From positions 14,985,501 to 15,049,500 of the forward strand of contig NC_079382.1 of the NCBI RefSeq assembly GCF_021018895.1: a stretch of 64,000 nucleotides of DNA, given 5' to 3'. Source of the DNA: Seriola aureovittata. Taxonomy: Eukaryota > Chordata > Actinopteri > Carangiformes > Carangidae. A model generated the notes under the pieces. It saw nothing but the letters and a program-made list of their open reading frames with translations, had not been told where the DNA came from and made no database searches. Of this stretch, positions 35,401 through 47,713 are shown piece after piece. The translations under genes and the position numbers were made by a program. How positions within the stretch are numbered: position 1 is the stretch's first letter; each line of letters begins with the position of its first letter.

Positions 35401-38400
35401 TGTTAACTCTGCAACATGTAGAACAACTGTTCAGCAGATGTAGTTTTTGTTTAAGCTCCATTCGGTTCACCGAGCAATATGACTCATTTCCTCCTGTTAG
35501 TATGCATCTTTCAGTACCATGAGGTTGGAATCACCTCTTGATATCACATCCTCAGCTCTAGCTGAATGAACTGCATTTATTTTTTCTGCCAGAGGCTCAC
35601 ATGTAGTGGTTGGTATGAGGCATTGTCTTATGCTAGATAATGGCTTGAAATGCCAGAGGTGGGGCATAATTCCAACAAAGGCTTCCTATGCTAAAAATGA
35701 AGTATAAAAGAAAAATGCTTTGAGCTGCCATTCCCAATATGTTTTATTGTAAAACAAATAGCTTTTGTTCTCAGCTCTGGTTGCATGACTCATGTCTGAG
35801 GTAGATAGAAAATACTCAATTAAAACCCTGCCTTGACCTAATAATGCTTAATGTACTGAACAGAAACAGCAATCATACTTATCTGCATTGTTAAGGACAC
35901 AGCAGCTGCTGCTTTCTATGTGGAAAAACAAGCATAAGCGTGAGTTTCCTTTTTTTTATAACAGTGATGTCTTACCACTTTTTTAAAAAGTAAGGCGTAA
36001 CAAGCCATGCAAGGTCGTGATATGACTCACAGTGATTTTAAAACCGCCCTGAGGCATAGTTAGGCATAATGTGGAGAGACCTCCTGGCTTAAGGCTGAAT
36101 TAACCGTGTGATGTGGGTGTTTGTCCGTCCTCCAGGTGGCTGGTGTTCAGCGACCCAGGTTTCCAGGGCATGCTAGCTGTGCTGGAGACAGGAGTGTACC
36201 CTATTCCCGAGACCTGGGGCTTTCCGTCACCCTTCGTGGGATCCCTGAGACCACTTAAAATGGTGCGTGCTTATGTGCAACATCTAATGCACATTGCAGG
36301 GGGTAGTTCAAGAGCGTGATAAGTTAATTAGCTGCATAGTTGCGTAGTTGGTCAGTCCAACTTTTCAGTCCTGACTAAAATTTGGTGATCACCAGACTTT
36401 TCCTCTAGCACCATCATGGGGTTGACATTTGTGGTTTGTATGAAATGTGTCGACAACTATTGGATGGATTGCCCTGATATTTGGTTCAAATATTCATGGC
36501 CCCCTCAGAACAAATGTTATTGCATTGTTTACATGCTAAATGCTAAACTGCTAAATGATCTTTATTATAATCATGAACATGTTTGTTTTGTGTAAAATTT
36601 CAGTATTAAACATACTTCACTTTTGTGACTCTGTAATGACAGAGTGCTTTTATAAAGCTCCTGTCTGGTGCTCTGTCTGAAGAGAGTCATTGTGGAAATT
36701 AGCAGCAACTAATTACCCAGGAACAGAAGTTCAGATCAGTATGTTATGTGTGTTCTGTTCAATTTTCTTTGCTCCCTGTCACTCTTCAACAGAATCGTCA
36801 CCATTTCCAAGAAAATAGAATAATTAGTATAATTGCTAACTGTCTTGTTTTTTTTAAGTTGTACATTCAATTAGAGGAAAAAAAGGTCTAATTATGTCTC
36901 TGTTCCAGGGTGGTTTCAAAGTGGAGAATCCCAATGAAGTCAAGGTATGTACAGCTCTCTCCATCCTGAATAGATTGAAGTTTTATTTTTCTTCACTTGA
37001 GTATTATTAAGTTAAATGAATATAAGCAATGTAATAAAGCAAATTATGGACTGTGATTATTGAATGGAGGAAAACATGATTTTATAAGAAGCCTTCATGG
37101 TGCTTTGTGGTCTTTGGCTCATTTTTCCATTAAGTGTTTAAGATTCTTTAGGCCAAAAATAGAAGAATTTCCTGTGTCACCACAGTGTGTTTTGGCAACA
37201 GAAATTTTCAGACCACAGAATAAAAGATAGAGAGCTTTTTTTTCCTACCCAATCTGCTGTACTGGGATTCAACAATTGTACAAGGTGACAAGCACTGTGT
37301 ACAAATTCATAATGTGCTCACAAATGTCTGAGAGATGAAGAATCCAAGGACGTGCTCTGCATTTTCATCATTTTAAGTGCGCCATCATCAAGAAATAAAA
37401 CATCATTCAAACTTGATTGATTCAGTTTGTCATTCATTTGTCAGCGTCATCTTTCTACCAGTCAGGTTTATTTTTTATGCAACTGGCTATTAATGTCATT
37501 TTAATCATGTGTGTTTAAGGAAAAACAACCGATGTAAATGATGAGTCAGTTTTAACATACTGTCTAATATACTGTATATATAAAGTACTGTCCTTTGTCT
37601 GTTACAGGCTAAGGTGTATGAAAAGCCTGGCTTTGAGGGCTCCTGTGTGGAAATCGACAGTGACATTTTCAGCTTTTCTGAAGATGAAGAAGACATTACC
37701 GCAGACAGCACAAACCTTGCCTCAAAGAAACTGAAGTCTGTGGGTTCTTTAAAGATCATTGGAGGACTGTGAGTTTTCACTTTTCTATTGCACCATAGCA
37801 TCTCATCTCTTTGCTTGCTTAGATGTTAGGTGGCAATCTTGGCTTGGAGCAGAGTTTGTTCAGGATTAACTTTGCTGCCAGATGATGATTTAGAGGTTGT
37901 GTAATGCGGTCACAAATTTTAAATACAGATCCAACCAGCAATATCTCTGTACCTCTCTTGTTCCAGCTGGGTAGGCTACAGCCAGCCGGGATTTGAGGGC
38001 CAACAGTACATCCTGGAGGAAGGAGAGTACCTGGACTGCAGCGAGTGGGGAGGTTCAGAGCAGCTCCTGTCACTGCGGCCAATACTGGCTGTGAGTACTG
38101 CACTGCACAGCAATGACACAATTAACAACAATGTGATGTTTAAGTCATGGTTTGACCACCATGGATTTGTGAATCACAATGGATAATCAGTGGAAAATCA
38201 TTCACAAAAATTTCGATACTTTATAGGATTAGCAATCAGGGACAAAACAGGTCATTAAAAACTCCCAAGTCTTTACTGGAGAATTGATTAATAAAAAACT
38301 GTGCTAATCGAAAAATAAATAAATAAAATGTGCAAAGACAATAAAGTTTTATTTTTATAAAGTTTTGGAAAGGGAATAAACTTAACATTTACAGTGGGCA

Positions 38401-41400
38401 CTGCTGACTTTTGGATTGAGTATTATTTCATAAACCATAAAATATGTCAATATAGTAACTGAATTACTAGTCAAAACCTAGAGCAGTGGTTCTCAAACTG
38501 AGAGACAAAAACCCCTTTGTTTTGTTTTTTAATCTTACGGACTAAAAGAATTTAAATAATCAAGGAATGGATAGAGAATCTGACTTCACGACCTCTTCTA
38601 AAGGTAGAGTTTCAGCTTCACTGTCTTGCTAGTTTACAATGCTGGTGAATCTGAATTAAGTATATTTTTGTGCTGATAGTTACTAGATAATGGTTAAATA
38701 ATGGATACTGGGCTTGGCATTTTTTCTGCTTCCAAAAGAGGCATGTCAAAATAAAGGTTGAGAACCACTGCTGTAGATAATGTTGACTGTTTTTTTTAAA
38801 TTAATTGTTGTCTGTTCATTTGTAATGTAGCTTGGGTGTCATGTTTGCCAGATTTTCATCACATGATTTTATCCCTTTTCCAGGATTTCATGTCTCCACA
38901 CCTCAAAATGTTCAACAACAGAGATTTTGACAAGCTGGGAGTGAACATTGACCTCACAGTGCCTGTTATTAACATGGATGACACAGGCTATGGCACGAAA
39001 ACAGAGTCTATTGATGTCATCGGTGGCATGTAAGTGACAAGTATTATACTTAGCCCTGTATCCTTCACTGCTGCGTGAGCAGTAATGGGAAATAGACGGT
39101 TAGGATAGTTCACAGTATTATTATTTCTTTTGCTAAAGTCATTTGTTTATTGTGACTCCTCTGCTGTCTTTCCACTGACAAACTTAAAGTATATTTCTAC
39201 TGAAGTATGCTTGATTGACATGATATGCTTGACAACTTATGCCTTGCGACAACATGCCTTAAGATGAATTCCTATGCTTCAGCCTAATAATTAGATGAGG
39301 CTACAATTACAGTGAAGCCTTTTGCGGTTCATCGCCCTTCTTTGCAGCACCGGTGTGCAGCAGTAAGGCTGCCGCACCCATGCTGACAGGTCGAGACAGA
39401 TTACCTATTTCACTAATGTTTAGTCTGCCACACCTCACTTCCTGTCAATGTAGGGCTTGGAGCATGGTATCCCACACCCTTTTGCAGTGGGAATTACTGT
39501 GATATTAGTGCAGGATGTGGAGGAGGATTTCTTAGATACATGAACAGTGTTTACATGTCATTTACATTGTAATGGTGTGTTCTTGAAAAGTGTTTCATCT
39601 CATCGTCTACATCATTACATACTGCAGGAAAAGTCGAGCCAAATAGGTCCCTAGCTGCGTTTATTTTCGTTTCCTTATGGTGTGATCAGCATAAAAAAAT
39701 TGCAGAAGTAAACAAAACCAGCAGCAAATCAGAATAACGAAATGCAGAACATGTAATGCTGATCACTGCTACCCAAGGGAGATACTAACAAAATGGTGAG
39801 CAATGTAGAATGGAACATTTCGTCCCTCCTTAGGAGGCAGGACTCTCACAGCAGTTAAGGGTTTTTTCTTGTTGTGCTGCTACCCTGTTATTAGATAACA
39901 CAGGCTCGCCCATGTTGTGCTGCCGTCCCCTTGAGCCTCCGATCGGCTCAGTGTGTTTTTTTAGCATGGCTGAGAGAGGCTTGTTTATAGTTGCTCATGT
40001 TGGGACACACACAGGCCCACAAATGCAAACACAGGCCCTGTCTGTATGAAGAGCAGAAGTAACGGGTCGACCACAACAGCACACACTCACACGACGACAT
40101 GCCGCGTTTGCCAAGAGAATGCATACAGTGCATAACTGCTGAGATACCATCATGTGGGAAGCTGTTATCAAGCTGGACTCTGGCCAGAAATTGTTGTCAT
40201 ACATGATAAATGAAAGAAAAACACTTTCACAGAAGTCTTGTGGGTTTTTTGTTTTTGTTAGCAGATGTGGGTTCATCAAAGACTGTGTTTCTCTACTAAT
40301 TAAAATCACATGAAAATGGAGAAAAAACACAATTCTGAAATGCCAGTGCAAATTAAAGGGTAATTATGCTCCTCCCTCCTCCTCTTCCTCCTCCTTAGCT
40401 GGGTGGTGTTTGAAGAGCCAGGCTTTTGTGGTGAGTCCTACATCCTGGAGAAAGGCCTGTATGGAAGCCCAGAGGACTGGGGTGCGCTGCAGCCCAGAGT
40501 TGCTTCAGCGATGCCTGTCATGCTGGTAAGAACGATGACTCAGAGCAAGATATGAAATCTTGCTGTTTTGCGCAGGTAATCACATGAACTGTAATTTTGG
40601 CTTTCCATGATTAATAATTGAGTAGTTTTGCAATATTGAACGGCAGCTTTATTCTCACTTCCCCAGATATTCCCTTACCATGCGTTTTCCTCTCATGTGA
40701 CCAAATCACAACATTCATATCGAAATTTAAAATGGTCAGGATGGAGAAGTACTTTGGGAGGTAGGCAGGCAAACCCTTATACAGTAGGTTATCTGTGGGA
40801 GCACAAGGCGCAGGCAAAACAGGAGTAGATTGATGTTCACGGGGTAAGAGAGGAAAATTCTTGTCATAAGACTGGAAGTGAAAACATCTTAGATCACAAA
40901 GGTGAGTTATCATGTGGCTGCTTCAGTTTCAAAGCACATGATGACAAACAGACACGAATTTCATGCAGTCTTATTGTAGAGCTTTTGCCTCGACATCCTT
41001 TCAGTCATAAAGCAAAGAGAAAAATCAATATTTGGAATTGTCTTTCCCTCCTACACACATGGACCACCGCTGTGAAGTTTACATACTGTTCTAACAGAAA
41101 TATGCAAATGAGGCCGTCTAATTAATCTGCTGTGGTTCAGAGCATGCAAATGAGTCTCATTAAGATGTTGTTTCATTTCAGGATGATTTTGAGCATGCAG
41201 CCAAGTTTAAGGTAGGTGTTTGAAAATGAAAGAACATCTAATCTTGCTGCGATATTGCCTGTCTTATCAGATGAAGTGTGCGAGTGGCTCAGAGCAGATG
41301 ACTCACGCTTATTGTCGTGCTGTTTGTGCCTCAGGTGCAGATATTCTCTGATCCAGGTTTTCAAGGCTCTGTCCTCACTCTGGAGGACAATGCGGCCTCC

Positions 41401-44400
41401 CCGCAGGGCAGCATATCTGTGGCGTCTTGTAAGGTTCTGGCTGGCAGGTGAGTAATGATGCACACAATGGAGCTGAAGTTGAATCACAGATATTTGAAAC
41501 GATTTGCACCATCTTGCAAAAGCAGATTTCAGGAATAGGCGCTTTTGAATTTCCAACCGGTGATCTGGTACAGTTGCAGCTGCTCATTTTACAAAAGTAT
41601 CTGTGGGACTGTGCTACAGGCTGTCACTGCTCCACTTACTAAAAAATGTTCCATGTGGCAGCAGCTTGTGATTTACTGTATGTCTTACATTTTTCATAAA
41701 GCAGCATCCATATTGATTTAATATAGTCAATAGCCCTGTGCATAGGTGACCACAGACTCCATCTTCAAGCATATAATCCTGCCTAATGTATGTATTTGTA
41801 CATCTGTGTATGTGTATTTGTGCACGTGACTTTCAGCTGGCTGGCATTTGAAGGCCAGGACTTCACTGGCAGGATGTACGTGTTAGAAGTGGGGAGCTAC
41901 CCAGATCTGAGAGCAATGGGCTGTGTTAATGCGAGCTCCTCCATCCTGTCACTACAGCCTGTTGGCTTTGTAAGTACTTTTCTATTTTTCTTAATTCTTC
42001 TAATAATTTAACTCTAATCGCATTTTTAACACCTTCAAATTTGAAAATCGCATTGACTGCCAGAGTGTTTTAAAGATAGAGAGACACAATATATTTAAAG
42101 CAGCTTGAATCGATATTTTCAATATTAACAATGGATCAAACTATGTGTAATGTAAAAGGGATCACTTCTATTTACAAACCCACAGAGAATTATCCCCTTA
42201 TCTCTACGGAGCTTTATAGCGTCCTTCAGCTCATTGGTTTAATGGCTGCAACTGAAATGTTTTGGTTCAGTCTCACTGCTCTCGTTAGCATTGTTTTCAG
42301 CTGCAGCAGGCAGCTGTTTTCATCCAAAAATAAAAGCTCTGATAACCTCACTGTACAGTCTGCTACCAGCCCAGCATCAAACAGCAGACAAACGTAGCGT
42401 CTAGCCTCCGAACACTGGAGCATTTAGTAACTAAAGAGCCAGATATCTCCCTGAGGAGACTAAACAAAACAGCTAAATATTGGACTTCCATTTTCAAGGC
42501 AGCCAGAAACAACTCCAATTGAATGCTAATGTCTCCCTGCATCTGCTGTTTAATAAAAGTAAATAGGTAGCTGCTGGTTTGCCATAGAAGCTTTAAAGGT
42601 GATTATCTTAACACCTAAAAGTCTTGGCTGTGAACAGCAGGTCTAATTTATCAATACATAGATGGCAAGTTCATGCCAGTAGAACTTTTCATGCTTCTAC
42701 ATAGCGCCTCAGGCAGCCTCATTGATTTTAGACAAGGCAAGTCTAGCATTTACAGACAGGGCAGTTTGAGAGTGCTTTTCGTACATTTAAAGCAAACCTT
42801 TAAAGAGTGAATGAGCATGATTTCATGGATTAATTCCAAAAGATATCGAGGCCAAGCATTATGGTTGCTGACACACAACTTCAACACAAACTGCATCATG
42901 TGGAAAGTATCTATCAGAAATGTATCACAGTTCAGTTTATCTTATTCATTGTCCTCTGCATAAACACAAAAAAAAATACCATCCGCTATCAAATGAGTCA
43001 CTGCTGCTGAGCTGCAACCTGAGTGTTCTTTTAGAAAACCCATGAGTTACAGTTAGCAGAGGGTGAAAAATGCCAGGTGTATGTGTGGTCTGTTTCCAGG
43101 GTAACCTCAATTTCAACATGCGTACCCTAAAAATCTCCACCCACATCTTTCGTTAATGCATTTTCTTCTTCCCTCTCTCTGGCTTTGCAGGAGTTCTCAC
43201 TGCCCTCCATCGCTCTGTTTGAGCGTGGGGGCCTTCGGGGGAAGAGGGTGGTTCTGACAGACGGATCAGTCAACCTTCAGCTGGTTGGAGGCTGTAGTAG
43301 AGTCCAGTCAGTGCTAGTGGAGGGAGGCATGTGAGTACATTACAACTGCTGCGTAACTCGCTCTATGGGAACGTAAAGCAGCCTTCACTGAGTTCTCCTC
43401 TTAGTGCGAGTTTGACAGGTTCATGCATAACAGCTCCCCTGTGTGTGTCTCCACTGGAGACCGCCATGAACGCATGAAACAGAATAATATCTTCTTTTTT
43501 TTCACAAACACGTCCTTCAGGGGCCCCTGTTGGTTCTCAGCAGCTTAAAGTCGATGTTGGCTTTTAATCTCTTTCAAATTCAAAAGTTGGCAACCGCCAA
43601 GTCGACCTTTTTAAGCTCTCTGGCATCCAGTACATAGTCCTCTTCATGGGCGAAGCTCACCTGTGTTTGTTTGTTACTGCTGTAACAATACCTCACAGAC
43701 TTACACGTTAAAGCAGGTAATTCTCAACAGACAAAGCAAGGTACTTAAGCTAAAAGATGAAGGATTGAGAGACAATAAAATAAGCCAAATCAAAGCTGTC
43801 TGTTTAAATAAGTATCTTTTTGTTCTTTTGAATTGACTAGATATTTTTACATTTGCAAGAACAGTATTTAATCCAGGTTTGTTATTGTGGCTTCCTGCAG
43901 TTACTTTTGTTAAAGACTGTTTATGTGCAGCAGTTTGAGCATGATGTTTCATAGATTTAGATTCACTGGATGCGAATTGCATGGTCTGCACATATTATTA
44001 TCTTTATTACGGCATGACAGAGCTGACAGATGGAGCGATGATGGAAACCTGCTGCTGATGTGTGAGATTCAGACTGTAGGTGTGAGTCCATGCTGAGGAA
44101 ATAAAGGGCTCACAGTGAGCCAGAGCTGTCTCTGGAGTGGCACATTCCTACTGCAGGGGAGACGGGGCAATCAGCCAAAGAGCAGCGCTATTCAGTCAGA
44201 ACACTTAGTGTCACATTGAAATTGGCCAGTTGTGAGGCTCAGCACATTTTAGAAAATTATCTTTGGCGAGGTGCTTCATGGAAGAGAGGACTCAAAAATG
44301 CACCTTCAAGTAAAAAGAGAAACGTTTTTTTTCCCCAGCGGCATCCCAAGTTAGATAGCCTGGGCTTATAATGTCAGAATAATTCAAATTTAGATTGTTT

Positions 44401-46811
44401 CTGAAATGTTTTGAATCAAAGAACTGTTTATAATTGAGTAATCATTTTTGTGACTTGTGTTTTATTTTTTCATCACCCTTTATCTAACCAGGATGCTCTG
44501 CAGAGGCTGTAATCTCATTTCCAAGATGAAAGCATAATGTAACAGGCACCAATCATTAGATATGGAAGAAGAAAAAAGAAAGAAAGAAAAATATAAAAGT
44601 TCTACCAAACTACTTGCCTAACTTTTAACTGTATGCCTTTGCAGACTGTTAAAATGAAAAAAATGAATGCATGAATACAACAAACCAGTCAGGAAACAGT
44701 ATTGTAAACGGTATTTATCTTGTATTGGTTTGATTGTAGCTGTTGAATATGTAAAAGCTGACTGTGTCTTTGTCTTTTCCGTACTACCAGGTGGGTGTTA
44801 TATGAGGGAGTCAACTATCGGGGTGCTCAGATTTTGCTGAAACCTGGTGAGATTCTCGACTGGCGCAAGTTCAGCGGCTGGCAAAAGATCGGGTCCCTCC
44901 GCCCTCTTATGCAGGTACATCAGTTCTCTGCATTAGAAAATCTGTACGCCACAAAGGTGGAGCTACGCCTAAACCACTGGTTTTTAATACTTCTAAATAT
45001 AAATATTTTGTACATGTATGTAATCTCTCAATTATGTTAGCTGCAGGAAATTGACAAATAATTTAAAAAACACACATGTTGCCACTTATTACACTTTCAA
45101 ACAGTATTAATTTTAAAAAGCAGTTTTTGTTTTAATGGAAATAACATCTTTCTTATTGAAACAAATTTTGTCATTGTTATAGCTAAGCCCTTCTGATATT
45201 GTAATTATTGAAGCATGATAAAAGATGTAATTGTCTGGTGGAGAATAGTGAGAAGCTTTGATGAAACACAAGATCTAACCCTGATGGAATCACTGAATAT
45301 CTTCATTATTTTATTTTATTTTTTGTCACGTGTATTTTTCGAGTAGAAGCAAATGCACTTTCGTGTAAGGAACAGACAGACGGGGCTCATGATGTCAGTG
45401 ACCGGCGATTTAGATGATGTCAAACTGCTGCGGATACAAGAAACAGAGGCAACCGATGGATTCGAGCAGATTTGGTTCTACCACAATGGACATCTCCACT
45501 GCAAGGTACAGTACCAATGATCATACTACTAATCAGTAGGTCAGGGTTCAGGGAAAGCTTGTCCTGGGTGCTATGAATAAGTAATCATGGAGCCTTGTTT
45601 AAAACAGAGGTATCTGTAGTTCAGGTCATCTTAATGAAGACCTAATGTGATTCCAGACCAGGTCAAGCAGAGGGCAAGACAAACACTGAAGACTCGAGCT
45701 GAATTTTAGTGGAACAGACCTGGCTATCAGGTCTACTGCTGCTGAAGTTCAAATAACTCAACACTATTTTTTAAGCACACCCCCCCCCCCCTCCCCAATG
45801 TCATACTAAACACTGTGTAGTTCACCCACTCTAAACTCTATTACCATGTGAAATACTTCAGTGGAACAGACAAGCCCAGCTCTCTATATTCTTCTAAATG
45901 TCACTGGACAAAATAATCAACTCTTTTACTCGTGTTTCCAGCTGCTGGAGGAGTGCTGCCTGAGTCCCAGCGGCAGTGTGACCATGGCAGGAAGCCGTGT
46001 CGGTCTCACCCCAGAGCCAGAAAACCAAGTCCACCTGTGGAGCATCACCCCCGAGGGCTTTATCCGCTACACCCCCACCTCTGATCTGGTCCTGGAAGTC
46101 AAAGGTGAGCATCCATATCTGGCATGAGATGTAGCTTCTAGCTGGGATCCAAATGTCAGACAGTTTTCACAATTTCAAGGTTGTAATTTCCACACACTTC
46201 CTGATCAGGTTTTACTGTTAGAATTAAGCACAATGAACTTATAGAAAATTTTAAAAATTATTATCAGTTGTATTATGAGGCATTCATAGTCCTGCACAAC
46301 ACTACAGTGTCCAACTCAGGATGCAACTTTTGTTTAAACCAGTCCAGTGTTACCAACAAGAGTCATCTTGTCCCTACACTTGTGGGGCCAACATCAGTCA
46401 ATTAGTGACACCTTGTGGACTAAACAGTGTTAGTGAACCAGCTATCATTGAGTGTGTAGTATTCTAGATGATATTTTAACTATACGACTGAAATAGTAAC
46501 ATTACTGTATAATCAGATCATATACAATGAACAGGGTAAGATTTTTGAATGCCTCATTATTCATGATTCTATATGAGTGTTGTTTATCTTTAATAATACA
46601 CAGTGAACATGAACTCATTCTTGCTGCGGTAAATAAGGCACCCTCTTTAAAAAATAATACTTTACTACCCAGAATCATAATTAAAAATAATATATTAATT
46701 AGAAAACATCTCTCTCTTTCAGGGGGGCATCACTATGACAAAAACCAAGTGATTCTGAACTCACTTGACCCAAATAAACCCCAACAAAGGTGGAATGTGG
46801 AGATTATCTGA
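23430..46811 (+). CDS. crybg1: CRYBG1 (AIM1), beta/gamma-crystallin domain-containing protein 1 (21 coding exons)
   Basis: Exons: 23430-23432, 25920-27346, 27541-31021, 31298-31453, 33018-33136, 33982-34138, 34390-34529, 36136-36262, 36909-36944, 37608-37768, 37967-38090, 38884-39029, 40399-40525, 41182-41211, 41335-41447, 41837-41969, 43191-43330, 44791-44914, 45347-45505, 45942-46104, 46723-46811. All internal phases agree and introns are GT-AG, giving 2,384 aa. Residues 2-1689 are mostly disordered; KINLFE (about 500) and [20 protein letters not shown] (about 1415) match conserved islands of human AIM1. Residues 1690-2248 hold twelve Greek-key motifs (six domains); 2249-2384 are a ricin-type beta-trefoil. 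In mammals CRYBG1/AIM1 binds actin and restrains cell migration, and its loss accompanies melanoma and prostate cancer. The first exon, with the ATG directly at the donor, is the least certain part; other promoters may exist. Confidence 0.95.
23446..23463. repeat. (GT)n tract just after the crybg1 exon 1 donor
   Basis: A short GT dinucleotide run begins 13 bp downstream of the predicted first donor site. Confidence 0.8.
24784..24805. repeat. (GATA)n tetranucleotide repeat
   Basis: About five tandem units of ATAG/GATA in crybg1 intron 1. Confidence 0.85.
25920..31453 (+). other. crybg1: Disordered N-terminal region of CRYBG1 (exons 2-4)
   Basis: Two very large exons (1,427 and 3,481 bp) plus a 156-bp exon encode about 1,690 residues rich in Ser, Lys, Glu, Pro and Thr, with low sequence complexity. 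Near the start the segment [14 protein letters not shown] resembles the conserved VLGKLGTLF island of human AIM1. Acidic and basic patches alternate in exon 3. Only short islands look constrained, so the middle probably evolves fast. The acceptor of exon 3 (ending 27540) follows a 16-A run at 27491-27506. Confidence 0.85.
33515..33895. mobile_element. Long-inverted-repeat element in crybg1 intron 5
   Basis: The left part (TTCAGCATTTTGAGAAATGC, then CACCACTCTC and AGCTTAGCTTA) is matched in inverted orientation by the right part (GCTAACAGGCTGC, GAGAGTGGTGTCC, AAGCATGTTTCC, AAAAATGC). Arms are about 110-130 bp and diverged. The arrangement matches a non-autonomous, long-terminal-inverted-repeat element that I recall as very common in percomorph fish. 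It ends about 90 bp before exon 6. The exact ends are approximate. Confidence 0.65.
36375..36530. repeat. Fish dispersed repeat in crybg1 intron 8
   Basis: Phrases such as CGACAACTATTGGATGGATT, followed by a TTTGGTTCAAATATTCATGG segment, are, from memory, typical of a widespread interspersed repeat in teleosts. The family is not assigned and the ends are not defined. Confidence 0.45.
38484..38770. mobile_element. hAT-type MITE in crybg1 intron 11
   Basis: The 287-bp element begins CAGTGGTTCTCAAACT and ends with the inverted complement of CAGTGGTTCTCAACCT, so 13 terminal bases are perfect inverted repeats. This is the classic terminus of Charlie/MER5-like hAT elements. The flanking 8-mers ACCTAGAG and CTGTAGAT share the core TAGA, fitting a decayed 8-bp target duplication of the hAT nTCTAGAn type. 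There is no transposase frame, so it is non-autonomous. Confidence 0.8.
41102..41151 (+). promoter_or_regulatory. Two ATGCAAAT octamers upstream of crybg1 exon 14
   Basis: ATGCAAAT (POU/Oct octamer) occurs at 41102-41109 and 41144-41151, both followed by GAG, with a TAATTA homeodomain core between them at 41119-41124. The cluster lies 30-80 bp before the 30-bp micro-exon 14. Enhancer function is inference. Confidence 0.3.
42360..42550 (+). repeat. Dispersed repeat, copy B, in crybg1 intron 16
   Basis: Same family as 11990-12205, with shared blocks TGGAGCATTTAG, AAAGAGC, AATATTGGACTT, AGCCAGAAAC and TGAATGCTAATGT in order. The two copies are in the same orientation about 30 kb apart and are clearly diverged. 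Confidence 0.55.
45347..46811 (+). other. crybg1: C-terminal ricin B-type (beta-trefoil) domain of CRYBG1 (exons 19-21)
   Basis: Residues about 2249-2384 align by eye with the human C-terminus: the [18 protein letters not shown] start, a [12 protein letters not shown] block, LLEECCLSP, and a final [13 protein letters not shown] with a tryptophan near the end. The family carries this lectin-fold domain after the crystallin repeats; its ligand is not established. The stop codon is at 46809-46811. Confidence 0.88.
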
Positions 46812-47117
46812 CCACCTCCAGGCTGCTGATGCTGGATGCTGATATTAGCAGAGGCACAGCTCTGCCAGAGGCTTTGTTATACAGCTGCATGACAAGTGCT
46901 CAAGGACGAGGTACGCCATGGGATATACAAAACCTTTGCCGCGGATGAACTCTGAAAAACAAAATTCCAACGTGGAGGTCAACATGGAGCGCTATGGATA
47001 GATCCATAAGAATGTACGACTGCCCACTGAACATGCAAATAGTGGAGTCTGAACTTGTAATGCATATTTTACACTTCCAGTAATATACCCAAAGGTTTGT
47101 ATTTTGTCTTTTCATTG

Positions 47118-47123
47118 AATAAA
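47118..47123 (+). terminator. Polyadenylation signal of crybg1
   Basis: AATAAA lies about 310 bp after the stop codon; a second one is at 47252-47257. Either would place the crybg1 3' end 450-600 bp from the nearest plausible rtn4ip1 3' end on the other strand. Confidence 0.55.
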
Positions 47124-47707
47124 TCTGTTTTCCTGATGTTAATTAAGTTAAACAGTGTTAACACATTTTCATATATTTTTATGCAATGTCATGTTATACA
47201 CTATATATTCCAGCTGCATGCAACAAGAGGAAACACAAGTCTTGTTTTCAAAATAAAAGTATTTTTATGAATACATTTCTTGTATACATTGTACAGTAGA
47301 ATGAGCTGCACTTCTATACAACAGTGTAGAAACTAAATATTTCAGATCTGAAGTTTCATTATTTGTTGTTCCCCAGAAGTTGAACCGGTGTTTTCTGCTT
47401 AGATTAACTGTATGATGGCGCCACATAATGTGGGATGCAAGGTGATGATGATCAAATGATTTGCATGCACTCGTAGTAGTAATCAAACAACTCAACATGG
47501 GGACAGTGCAAATGCAAGAAAAGATGCAAATAGTGACCTGCCTTATCCTGTTGGTTCTGCTTCCCTGGTACTGCACATAAACATGTGTTGACAGAACATT
47601 TCAAGCTGACTATGCGCGCAACAGATTTTTTTAAATTATGTAACGGCTGTCATAAAGTTACCAAACGCCTGGCTGTAATTACCAGCTGGATACTGACCTG
47701 AATGGTA

Positions 47708-47713
47708 TTTATT
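47708..47713 (-). terminator. Polyadenylation signal of rtn4ip1 (candidate)
   Basis: The minus strand reads AATAAA about 285 bp after the rtn4ip1 stop. Another hexamer at 47968-47973 lies only about 25 bp after the stop codon and is less likely to be the main signal. Confidence 0.4.

Larger units (their letters stand above)
33018..44914 (+). other. crybg1: Twelve beta-gamma-crystallin Greek-key motifs of CRYBG1 (exons 5-18)
   Basis: The motifs fall about one per exon: [10 protein letters not shown] (exon 5), [11 protein letters not shown] (6), [11 protein letters not shown] (7), [11 protein letters not shown] (8), [10 protein letters not shown] (10), [11 protein letters not shown] (11), [10 protein letters not shown] (12), [11 protein letters not shown] (13), [10 protein letters not shown] (15), [11 protein letters not shown] (16), [11 protein letters not shown] (17) and [11 protein letters not shown] (18). 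Two micro-exons of 36 bp (36909-36944) and 30 bp (41182-41211) encode linkers between domains. Odd and even motifs pair into six domains. Exon 12 lacks the usual F-x-G spacing (DFDKLG). Confidence 0.92.
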
